DNA from: CAMYLR01 sp041577935
Lineage (GTDB): Bacteria; Gemmatimonadota; Gemmatimonadetes; JACCXV01; JAHWKZ01
Assembly (NCBI GenBank): GCA_041577935.1
Contig: JBFGIA010000083.1
Location: 1-9,986 of the forward strand
Direction of reading: 5' to 3'
Length of the DNA: 9,986 nt
Part shown: positions 1-5,779 of the stretch, piece by piece
How positions within the stretch are numbered: position 1 is the first letter of the stretch
How the letters are laid out: each line of letters begins with the position of its first letter
Program-made: the position numbers and the translations under genes
The notes under the pieces: generated by a model
What the model was told of the DNA's origin: nothing
Database searches by the model: none
Seen by the model: the letters and a program-made list of their open reading frames with translations, nothing else

Positions 1-201
1 AAAGATGTACCCGCCCTCTTCGACGATCGCTGCGCGCACAATTTCGTCGTGATGCCGGAGCGCACGTCGCATGCGTTCGGTGTTCTCTTCCCAGAGGCGG
101 GTGCTATCCTCGATGTCGGTAAACAGAAGCGTAACCGTACCGGTCGGCCGGCTGGATGAGGTAGTGACCACCTCGCTGGGCGAGGCTTGGGGACCAGCCA
201 T
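1..201 (-). CDS. Class III adenylate/guanylate cyclase, N-terminal fragment
   Basis: Reading the minus strand from the ATG at 201-199 gives 67 residues with no stop before the window edge, so the gene is incomplete at its C-terminal end. The segment GTVTLLFTDIEDSTRLWEE (residues 21-39) followed by a helix and GGYIF is the start of a class III nucleotide cyclase domain of the 'FTDIEGST' subfamily. Asp29 is the first metal-binding aspartate; the second lies outside the window. Members of this subfamily are usually cytoplasmic and often carry ATPase, TPR or other sensor domains after the catalytic domain, which cannot be seen here. The start is supported by AAGGGG nine bases upstream. The gene begins 21 bases after the stop of the exported-protein gene, so the two are probably co-transcribed. 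It belongs to a different subfamily from the cyclase at 5780-8725. Confidence 0.85.
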   Translation of the reverse strand, partial: MAGPQASPSEVVTTSSSRPTGTVTLLFTDIEDSTRLWEENTERMRRALRHHDEIVRAAIVEEGGYIF

Positions 202-222
202 CTGATGAAACCCCTTACGAGC

Positions 223-777
223 CTAGAGCGCGAACGACACCGACCAGGCGACGCCACCATCTCTCGACGCCACACCCAATCGCAACGCCTGAATTGATAC
301 CGGCTCCCAGCGCTCACCAGGCAGCGCCGCGCCGATGAGCGCCCCCACCCCACCACCGATTCCGGCCATCACGACCGACACGAGCGCGACTTCGCCTGCC
401 GAGCAATCGTTGTAGACCCACCATTCGTCTTGATCGGCACACGCCACACCGACCGCAAGGCCGAAGACGCCACCGATCGGAGCACCCCATTTTAGACCCC
501 GCACCGCGCCCTCACCGGCATCGCGCGATCGCCGCCGGTCAAAGCTCGTCAGTCGATCGATTGGAACCGTCCTGACCTCGTTCGTCAAGGCGGATCGATA
601 AGCGAGGCTATCGGCGCTGAGGTTCACAAAGGTTCCTGAGATCGCAGTATCGTTAGGGCTTTGCTCGGCCAGCGTGAACCGAATAAGTGTTCCCGAGCTG
701 AGGACCGTGCTCTCCTGGCCAAGCGTCGTGCTCGCAAAGATAAACCCTAGAATCAATGCACCTAGTATTCGCTGCAT
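223..777 (-). CDS. Exported glycine-zipper protein of unknown function
   Basis: This 184-residue protein starts with a signal peptide (hydrophobic stretch about residues 4-20, likely cleavage after LGQ). A short beta-rich segment follows (about 25-75), with a pattern of the type 'threshold on a property, then importance to rules' that I know from hypothetical exported proteins of Gemmatimonadota. Two glycine-rich hydrophobic stretches come next: about 95-113 (GAPIGGVFGLAVGVAC) and about 130-152 (VSVVMAGIGGGVGALIGAAL). These GxxxG patterns resemble glycine zippers that pack in or against membranes. Two cysteines (in VACADQ and NDCSAG) lie between the stretches and could form a disulfide. The ATG is preceded by GGAGG at eight-base spacing. 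No enzyme motif is visible and the function is unknown. It is probably the first gene of a unit that continues into the cyclase fragment. Confidence 0.75.
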   Translation of the reverse strand: MQRILGALILGFIFASTTLGQESTVLSSGTLIRFTLAEQSPNDTAISGTFVNLSADSLAYRSALTNEVRTVPIDRLTSFDRRRSRDAGEGAVRGLKWGAPIGGVFGLAVGVACADQDEWWVYNDCSAGEVALVSVVMAGIGGGVGALIGAALPGERWEPVSIQALRLGVASRDGGVAWSVSFAL

Positions 778-820
778 AGCTCAAACCTCCGTGCGCGTAG
801 CGGGGACCGTCACGCTCGCG

Positions 821-826
821 ATCATA
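821..826 (-). promoter_or_regulatory. Candidate -10 box for the glycine-zipper protein gene
   Basis: On the minus strand the hexamer TATGAT lies 44 bases before the ATG at 777, inside the gap after the upstream terminator, where a new promoter would be expected. No convincing -35 hexamer stands at 16-18 bases, so this is only a positional guess. Confidence 0.25.
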
Positions 827-893
827 CCTCTAAATGGATGCACGTCTGCCCCTGATCTCAGCATACGGGGAACGCGGGGACTCGTCTGTGGGG

Positions 894-953
894 AAAAACC
901 TGATCTCGTGGAGCTAGCTGCGGGCGGGAACCCGCGATCGGCTACAGATCAGG
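894..953 (-). terminator. Intrinsic terminator overlapping the lipoprotein stop codon
   Basis: On the minus strand, CCTGATC (953-947) pairs with GATCAGG (905-899). Inner pairings TAGC/GCTA (944-941 with 918-915) and GCGGG/CCCGC (935-931 with 924-920) stack inside. The outer arm is followed at once by five Ts (898-894). This is an extended imperfect hairpin plus T-run, as in a rho-independent terminator. Its 5' arm covers the last codons of the gene ending at 942. Confidence 0.6.
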
Positions 954-2168
954 CACGAATAAGATGTCGTCGACCGCGCCTGACAATTTGAAGGTCACGA
1001 CGATCTTCGCGACACCCGATGTCGGACCGAGGTTGATTGGCGGAGTAATCGTGCCATCGCCAGTCGGAGTCACGGGGATCCCAAGCGTGATCGGAGTGTC
1101 GTCGGGGCCGAAGAGGTCGATCGTGGTTCCGTCTGAGTCAATATCGAGGAGTCGCAGCGATATCACCGTGATAGTGCCCAGTGGTCCAGCGTCCGAGAAG
1201 TCGAGCGTCAGCGTGCCCCCTCCGTCGCAGTCGTCTGGCACGCCATCACCAAAGAGATCATCGAAATCCTCCTCTATGATTAGCACCTCGGCCTGGGCAG
1301 GCTGAGCATTGAGATCGGGGTCGGCGGTGTGACCGGCCGAGGTATCATAGATCGTGGCCACGCCCGAACAGCGTGGGTCGCTAGTCGCGCTAGTCGCAAC
1401 CGTCCCTGTCGCGACGGTCACGACAGGATCCATCGTCCCGGGCGGAATGCCATCAAAGCCTATCTTCTCGGACGCCTCCGTTGGGACCTGCAGATCGAGG
1501 TTGCCCATGAGCAACCCAGCCAAGTCCTGCTGGTCGACGCCGACCGAGAAAGTCGTATCGTCGGTCGGGACCCCGGCCTCGATCGGGAAACTCACCTCGA
1601 TCGTTGCCGTCTCGCCTGGTCCTAGGTTCCCCGTACTGGGGGTGAACTCGAGTGGTGTGCCCAACTCGGCAACGGTCCACCGGAGCGGAGCTGATCCAAC
1701 GTTGCGAGCCTGAACCGACGCTCGAAAGCCATTCCGCGCCGACAGCGATACCGAACACGTGTCCAGCACCAAGATTCCAGTTACCGGGGCTAGATCCACC
1801 GGCACCGAGAAACCGTCTTGACTCACTGTCGTGGCTTCGGTTCCCCTCAGCAGGAAGGAACCACTGTTGCTAAGAATGCTCACTTCGAAAGTGACGCTGC
1901 CTACCTCGACACTGACGTTTTCAAACGTGACGGTGCCGGTTGATTCGAGTTGCTTTGTCCTCTCGGGCCGACCATTGACGCTGAGAGACGCCGTCTCGTA
2001 CACCGTGCATTCCAGTCCCTGGGCGAGTCCAAGATCGATGCGCACGTCGCTATCGACTGCGGAGGCTGGGGCGCTTGGGTTGTCTCGGCCACAGGAGAGT
2101 CCCGCCACAGCGAGCGCCCCCAACAGCGCGAGGAGCGGCTTCGTTCGCGGATTGATCATGGAAATCAT
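942..2168 (-). CDS. Probable lipoprotein with Ig-like/BACON-type domain and C-terminal beta domain
   Basis: The 408-residue product has a basic N-terminus (NPRTK), a hydrophobic core and AGLSC at residues 22-26. This is an imperfect lipobox with Cys26 as the likely lipidated residue, followed by a Ser/Pro/Ala linker. About 45-140 is a beta-rich segment with an internal Cys pair. About 145-230 looks like a BACON/Ig-like fold (SAPLRWTVAELG, then FTPSTGNLGPGETATIEVSF). About 232-408 is a second beta domain. It begins IGFDGIPPGTMDP and contains YDTSAGHTADPDLN, LIIEEDFDDLFGDGVPDDCDGGGTL and LRLLDIDSDGTTIDLFG. It ends SGAVDDILFVPDL. This last layout resembles domains of secreted anchor-type proteins that bind calcium through Asp-rich loops. 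The start overlaps the upstream stop as ATGA, with GGAG ten bases before it; Met4 is an alternative start. The likely location is the cell surface. The ligand is unknown. Confidence 0.75.
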   Translation of the reverse strand: MISMINPRTKPLLALLGALAVAGLSCGRDNPSAPASAVDSDVRIDLGLAQGLECTVYETASLSVNGRPERTKQLESTGTVTFENVSVEVGSVTFEVSILSNSGSFLLRGTEATTVSQDGFSVPVDLAPVTGILVLDTCSVSLSARNGFRASVQARNVGSAPLRWTVAELGTPLEFTPSTGNLGPGETATIEVSFPIEAGVPTDDTTFSVGVDQQDLAGLLMGNLDLQVPTEASEKIGFDGIPPGTMDPVVTVATGTVATSATSDPRCSGVATIYDTSAGHTADPDLNAQPAQAEVLIIEEDFDDLFGDGVPDDCDGGGTLTLDFSDAGPLGTITVISLRLLDIDSDGTTIDLFGPDDTPITLGIPVTPTGDGTITPPINLGPTSGVAKIVVTFKLSGAVDDILFVPDL

Positions 2169-3097
2169 GGGATCGGTTCTCCGGTTACCGTGCCGGTGAC
2201 GGTCTCGGGACCACCATTGCCATTGCCATTCCCACCGCCGCCGTCACCACCCGACCCCAACACGCCACCAAGGACCGCCCCGGCACCGATCCCGACGTAC
2301 AACAGCGGTTGACTCCAGATCGATCCACCGCAAAGACCTTCGTTGTATTCAAGCTCTCCGCGCAGCGCGGCTGTCTGATCCGGGGACAACGTCAGAAGCG
2401 TAGGCACGATCCTGTTGCGATCCATTTCGACCGCTTGTCCGGGCCGCATTCTGAAAGTCCGCGCGAGCGGAAACACAACTGTGCCCTGGCCCAAGAAAAC
2501 GACGCCACGCTCACCGTCCGATGAGGTCTTAACCAAAACCTTGGCGTCGAGCACGGAGACGGGATTGTTTGCGACGTACGCGGTGAGCCTGCCCTCGGTC
2601 CATCGGGCCACCAAGCTGCCCCTGACCACGTCGACCGCGATATTACCGGGCCGGAACGGATCGTTTAACAGCCTGTACTCCGCACCTTGTCCGACGCGTA
2701 GCGTGGAGCCGCCCAACTCTTCGTCCAGATCGCGGTTGCGGATCTGTGGAAAAAAGACCACCCTGCCAGCCTGATTCGCCCGATCGACTTTGACCTCAAC
2801 GTGAAGACCCGAACTCACCAGCAAACGATCGTCGACTCTCAGCGTTTCATCAGACCCTGCTGGCCTGATCGTCGCTTCGCGGTCGATGCGGACGCTCGAG
2901 ACGGGCGGTTTGATCGACTTCACATCCCGCCCACCACCGATCTCCTGCTTGATGCACTCGAGCTCGGCGACCGATCTCTGGGCGGTCTGGCCCAACAACG
3001 CCGAGACACACAGGGTTGACGCGATCAGCGACGCGGATAGGCTCGCAAATAGACTCGTATTTTGCACGATTCTGGCCCTCTTGTTCACTTGGTGCAC
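2165..3097 (-). CDS. Exported FecR-like domain protein
   Basis: The 310-residue product has an N-terminal signal sequence (basic KRAR, then a hydrophobic stretch to about residue 36, possible cleavage after ALLGQ). The middle, about 90-230, has the repeated short beta-strands of a FecR-type domain: LHVEVKVDRANQAGRVVF, STLRVGQGAEYRL, IAVDVVRGSLVARW, LVKTSSDGERGVVFLGQGTVVF and FRMRPGQAVEM. In FecR proteins this periplasmic domain senses or transmits surface signals. In several phyla exported FecR-domain proteins are also found beside cyclases, as here. The C-terminus has a short hydrophobic glycine stretch (LLYVGIGAGAVLGGVLG) and then a Gly/Asn-rich tail. The start is GTG with only a weak AGGTG before it; GTG at 3088 is an alternative. 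The gene overlaps the next one by four bases, so the two are almost certainly translated together. The family call is by pattern, not by database hit. Confidence 0.72.
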   Translation of the reverse strand: MHQVNKRARIVQNTSLFASLSASLIASTLCVSALLGQTAQRSVAELECIKQEIGGGRDVKSIKPPVSSVRIDREATIRPAGSDETLRVDDRLLVSSGLHVEVKVDRANQAGRVVFFPQIRNRDLDEELGGSTLRVGQGAEYRLLNDPFRPGNIAVDVVRGSLVARWTEGRLTAYVANNPVSVLDAKVLVKTSSDGERGVVFLGQGTVVFPLARTFRMRPGQAVEMDRNRIVPTLLTLSPDQTAALRGELEYNEGLCGGSIWSQPLLYVGIGAGAVLGGVLGSGGDGGGGNGNGNGGPETVTGTVTGEPIP

Positions 3098-3106
3098 GGG
3101 ACACCT

Positions 3107-3135
3107 ATCTTACGAATTATCATCTATTTATACAA
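3107..3135 (-). promoter_or_regulatory. Candidate promoter of the FecR-lipoprotein operon
   Basis: An AT-rich island sits just before the GTG at 3097. On the minus strand TTGTAT (3135-3130) and TAAGAT (3112-3107) are 17 bases apart, which would give a very short leader. GATAAT at 3121-3116 is a competing -10. The location between an upstream terminator and a gene start supports a promoter; the exact boxes are uncertain. Confidence 0.35.
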
Positions 3136-3187
3136 GTTCCATGCCGATCGAGAGATGCGGACCTGATAGCGAGTTTTCCCAATGAAT

Positions 3188-3214
3188 AAGGGCCCCGCCA
3201 CTGACGGGGCCCTT
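3188..3214 (-). terminator. Intrinsic terminator after the SnoaL-like lipoprotein gene
   Basis: A perfect 10-bp stem, AAGGGCCCCG (3188-3197) with CGGGGCCCTT (3205-3214), closes a 7-base loop. On the minus strand it is followed by a moderately T-rich stretch (TTATTCATT, counted with the end of the arm). On the plus strand no T-run follows, and no plus-strand gene ends here. It lies 34 bases past the stop at 3248. Confidence 0.8.
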
Positions 3215-3247
3215 GGGTAAACCCAAGCTTAACTCGATCTCGCCGCT

Positions 3248-3811
3248 CTACTCGCAGCAGCCCTCCGACATTCCCTCGCAGCAGCCCTCCGACATTCCCT
3301 CAGCCGCCGCCTCGCTGTGCCACGTATCGACCGCCAGCAACCACTCACCGTTCACGTTCTTCAACACGGCAACGTACGTTCCCGCGTCGTCAAACGTCGT
3401 GCCGTCCGCGAGGGTCATCGGACCGGTGTACGACCCGACGACGTAAGCGATCTCACCAGACTCCGCAACGTTCAGGTCGTCAATCGTGATGTCGCTGTCG
3501 CCGAACGTCATCTTGGTGAACATCTCGGTAAACACGGCCTCGATTGCAGCTCTGCCCTCGGCTCGCGGTTCGCCTGGCGCGACGAGAATGGCGTCCTCCG
3601 CGTACAGTCCAGCCAACGCAACGGGATCCGCGGCTAGCGCAGCCTCGCTCCACTTCGCATTGGCGGCTTCGATCTCCGCCCGAACCGCGTCGACATCGAT
3701 GGTGGCAGTCGCTTCCTCAGTGGCACCGGCTTGCTCAGCCTCCTGCGTTTGGCACGCGGCGGCAAAACCGAGCACGAATACCGCCACGAGCACTCTCATC
3801 GCCCTTAGCAT
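3248..3811 (-). CDS. SnoaL/DUF4440-like lipoprotein with C-terminal Cys-Cys repeats
   Basis: Starting at the ATG at 3811, which has GTGGAG six bases upstream, the product is 187 residues. It begins MLRAMRVLVAVFVLGFAAAC, a lipoprotein signal with Cys20 as the likely lipidated residue. A longer reading frame extends to 3973, but the lipoprotein signal and ribosome site favour 3811. After a Glu/Ala/Thr linker comes an NTF2-fold domain of the SnoaL/DUF4440 type, about residues 42-165. Landmarks are the first helix with ANAKWSEAALAADPVALAGLYAEDAILV, then GRAAIEAVF, IAYVVGSY, AGTYVAVLKNVNGEWLLAVDTWHSE. These folds form small-molecule pockets; many are enzymes or binding proteins, but no catalytic residue can be assigned. 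The end GMSEGCCEGMSEGCCE holds two Cys-Cys pairs (177-178, 185-186) from an exact DNA duplication. It is the last gene of a probable three-gene unit. Confidence 0.82.
   Translation of the reverse strand: MLRAMRVLVAVFVLGFAAACQTQEAEQAGATEEATATIDVDAVRAEIEAANAKWSEAALAADPVALAGLYAEDAILVAPGEPRAEGRAAIEAVFTEMFTKMTFGDSDITIDDLNVAESGEIAYVVGSYTGPMTLADGTTFDDAGTYVAVLKNVNGEWLLAVDTWHSEAAAEGMSEGCCEGMSEGCCE
3251..3298. repeat. Exact 24-bp tandem duplication at the 3' end of the lipoprotein gene
   Basis: Two identical 24-bp units (3251-3274 and 3275-3298) lie head to tail directly next to the stop codon. Each encodes eight residues of the GMSEGCCE type in frame. Complete identity, including third positions, suggests a recent duplication by slippage. 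Confidence 0.95.
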
Positions 3812-3899
3812 TGATGACTCCACTTGTTGAGTGATTTTGTATGGCCCGAACCAACCTAGATCGTACCTGAGATCGAGGACGGCGGCAAATAGAGGCCCC

Positions 3900-5051
3900 C
3901 TACGACTTTGGGATCTCCTTTTGCGGATCGACGAACGGCTTGGGGACGACGACCGCGTGGCGTGCGTCGCCATCGGCTACGGTGACTGTGAGTTGGGTCC
4001 CCAGCTCGCCGTGTTCAGTCGGCAGCATCACGTACCCGATGTTCTTCTCGAGCCGCGGGGAGTAGACCGCCGAGGTCACATATCCAACGCCGGTCCCGTT
4101 CACCCGGGCCGTCCAGCGGGTCATATTGAGGTCGAGCGGCTCCCCGTCGATCTCGACACCCACCAACCGGCGTCGTGGACCCGCGGCCGCAATCTTCTCG
4201 AGCGCACTTCGACCGATGAAGTCGGCTTCCTGGTCGAAGTTCACCTGCCAGTCGAGACCAACCTCGAACGGATTTGTATCGAGCGTCATATCGACACCGT
4301 AGTTCAGAATTCCGGCCTCGATGCGACGAATGTCCGATGGACCGGTGGCCGCGATGTCGAACGCACGCCCGGCTTCCATCACCCGATCCCAAAGCTCCAT
4401 GCCTCGACCGCCATCGCGCAGATAGATCTCGTAACCGACTTCTCCGGTCCAACCCGTGCGGGTAACCACCACCGGAATCCCGTCGAGCTCCGTATCCAAG
4501 AAGTGGTAGTAGCCCAGACTCAAGACCTTGTCCCCAAAGAGCGCCGCCACGACCTGCTTCGACTTTGGACCCTGGATCTGCATCGGCGAGACGTCCGGCT
4601 CGTCGATCTCGACGTCGAGATCGGAGTTGAGCGCCACGCCCTTTGCCCACAGCAACACGTCGCTGTCGGCTAACGCGAGCCAAAAGTGGTTCTCCCCCAG
4701 ACGAAGCAGCACCGGATCATTGATGATACCGCCGTCTTCGGCCGTGATAATGACGTACTTACCCTGGCCGACTTGACACCTACTGAGGTCGCGAGGGGTG
4801 AGCATGTTGGTGAAGGCGAAGGCGTCCGGACCGGTGATCTCGACCTGGCGTTCGACGCTCACGTCCCAGACCGTAACGTCTCGAAGCAGTTTCCAATACT
4901 CGGCCTCGAGGTCATCGTAACACGTCGGCAGAAACATATGGTTGTACACCGTGTATCGGCGGCACCCATAGCGTTGCGTAGCCTCGAAGTAAGGCGACCT
5001 TCGCAATCGTGCCCCGCGCTGGATCAGCTTCATGTCAAACTCCGCGGCCAT
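3900..5051 (-). CDS. GcvT-family folate-dependent methyl/aminomethyl transferase, DmdA-like
   Basis: The 383-residue product is a GcvT-fold protein of the aminomethyltransferase/DMSP demethylase group. These proteins pass a one-carbon unit from a small substrate to tetrahydrofolate in the cytoplasm. The N-terminus RLRRSPYF...YTVYNHMFLPT (about 15-43), then VWDVSVERQVEITGPDA (61-77), LTPRDL (84-89), DGGIINDPVLL (106-116), LADSDVLLW (127-135) and EPDVSPMQIQGPK (151-163) match what I recall of DmdA closely. However, residues 199-209 read TGWTGEVGYEI, as in glycine-cleavage T protein, where true DmdA has a different loop. RIEAGILNYGVDMTLDTNPFEVGLDW (243-268) is typical of both. It is therefore probably a DmdA-like paralogue with a different N- or S-methyl substrate. 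Two starts fit: ATG 5051 (GGAGG, four-base spacing) and ATG 5033 (GGAG, six-base spacing). Seventy-eight bases separate it from the lipoprotein gene before it. Confidence 0.85.
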   Translation of the reverse strand: MAAEFDMKLIQRGARLRRSPYFEATQRYGCRRYTVYNHMFLPTCYDDLEAEYWKLLRDVTVWDVSVERQVEITGPDAFAFTNMLTPRDLSRCQVGQGKYVIITAEDGGIINDPVLLRLGENHFWLALADSDVLLWAKGVALNSDLDVEIDEPDVSPMQIQGPKSKQVVAALFGDKVLSLGYYHFLDTELDGIPVVVTRTGWTGEVGYEIYLRDGGRGMELWDRVMEAGRAFDIAATGPSDIRRIEAGILNYGVDMTLDTNPFEVGLDWQVNFDQEADFIGRSALEKIAAAGPRRRLVGVEIDGEPLDLNMTRWTARVNGTGVGYVTSAVYSPRLEKNIGYVMLPTEHGELGTQLTVTVADGDARHAVVVPKPFVDPQKEIPKS

Positions 5052-5129
5052 TCAACCTCCTCTGTCGTCAGTCGAGACCCATCTGTGTCAGGGGCTGTCG
5101 ACCGGTGCGGGAAAGATTGATATCGGTGA

Positions 5130-5642
5130 CTACGACGGCTCCCAGGGCGGATGATTCCAGATGTACCGCGCGATCTTCCACTGGTCGTTATCGTCCCGAC
5201 GCATGACCATCAGGTAGTTGCCGGCCGTCGAATAGCGCCGAGTCGCACCCTCCTCTTCCACCGCAAACGAGAGCGACATAGTGCCCCACACGTAGGCGAT
5301 GTCCCGGGTGCCATCGATTTCTTCTGGGTTCATCGTAAAAACGGGAACGGTCGAAGGCGAGGCATCTGCCGGCCAGAAAAACTCACGAATTGCCGCTGCG
5401 CCCTTTACGGGTGCAGTGCCAAGAGCCGGGATGAGCACCGCATCATCGGCGAGCGTCGCCATCACCGCTTCTGAATCGTTCGCCACCCACGCGGCTGGGT
5501 ATGCGAGGTTCAGCTCACGAATCGCTTCGATGTCGCCAGCCGTGAGCCGCTGGTCGACTGTGGCTTGTGTCGAGCAGGCTGCCAGCGCAGCGGCAAAGGT
5601 TAGACAGTAAAAACGAGTGACCCACCGCGAGGACGTTTCCAC
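5130..5642 (-). CDS. SnoaL/DUF4440-like lipoprotein
   Basis: The 170-residue product begins with a lipoprotein signal, hydrophobic stretch then LAAC at 20-23, a canonical lipobox, so it should be anchored in a membrane outside the cytoplasm. Residues about 36-165 form an NTF2-like domain of the SnoaL/DUF4440 group: IEAIRELNLAYPAAWVANDSEAVMATLADDAVLIP, GAAAIREFFW, IAYVWGTMSLSF, AGNYLMVMRRDDNDQWKIARYIWN. It shares order and key residues with the lipoprotein at 3248-3811, so the two look like divergent paralogues, but it lacks the C-terminal cysteine repeat. The start is GTG with GGAGA upstream at suitable spacing. It is the first gene of the probable unit leading into the GcvT-like enzyme and is divergent from the cyclase gene. 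Substrate or catalytic role cannot be deduced. Confidence 0.8.
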   Translation of the reverse strand: METSSRWVTRFYCLTFAAALAACSTQATVDQRLTAGDIEAIRELNLAYPAAWVANDSEAVMATLADDAVLIPALGTAPVKGAAAIREFFWPADASPSTVPVFTMNPEEIDGTRDIAYVWGTMSLSFAVEEEGATRRYSTAGNYLMVMRRDDNDQWKIARYIWNHPPWEPS

Positions 5643-5661
5643 AAACTCTCTCCGATTCTGG

Positions 5662-5677
5662 TTTCAGCCGGCTGAAA
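5662..5677. promoter_or_regulatory. Perfect 16-bp palindrome, candidate operator between divergent genes
   Basis: TTTCAGCCGGCTGAAA is a perfect inverted repeat with no spacer. It lies 20 bases before the GTG of the minus-strand lipoprotein gene and 12 bases before the putative -35 of the plus-strand cyclase gene. That position suits a dimeric repressor or activator acting on either or both genes. With no loop bases it is a less natural RNA hairpin than a protein site. Confidence 0.55.
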
Positions 5678-5688
5678 AGACCTTCTCG

Positions 5689-5717
5689 CTGAACCTCACA
5701 AGTTGTAGTATTATAAT
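5689..5717 (+). promoter_or_regulatory. Promoter of the cyclase-TPR gene
   Basis: TATAAT at 5712-5717 matches the consensus -10 exactly. Seventeen bases upstream, CTGAAC (5689-5694) is a weak -35 sharing TGA with the consensus. Transcription would begin near 5724, leaving a leader of about 55 bases before the ATG at 5780. Confidence 0.6.
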
Positions 5718-5718
5718 A
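5709..5718. promoter_or_regulatory. Self-complementary -10 region usable on both strands
   Basis: TATTATAATA is a perfect palindrome, so a TATAAT hexamer is present on the plus strand (5712-5717) and on the minus strand (5715-5710). The minus-strand copy could serve the divergent lipoprotein operon with a leader of about 60 bases, but I see no good -35 for it. Confidence 0.4.
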
Positions 5719-5779
5719 GGTTAGAGACGACTTGGGCGAGAGTCGCCGAATTGTCGTCCTCGACGCGCGCGCCTCAATT

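Noticed and set aside
851..907. Direct repeat CCTGATCTC at 851-859 and 899-907
   Set aside because: Only nine bases, two copies. The second copy is explained by the terminator arm.
3812..3973. N-terminal extension of the SnoaL-like lipoprotein to 3973
   Set aside because: It would bury the lipoprotein signal behind 54 basic, unpatterned residues and overlap the DmdA-like gene. The ATG at 3811 has a good ribosome site.
4015..4683. Minus-strand 222-codon frame inside the DmdA-like gene
   Set aside because: It is Arg/Gly-rich with no recognisable motif, and lies wholly within a confident gene in another frame.
5732..5779. TTG start for the cyclase gene
   Set aside because: The added 16 residues do not match the usual N-terminus of this family, which begins a few residues before the KRRLAAI-type segment.
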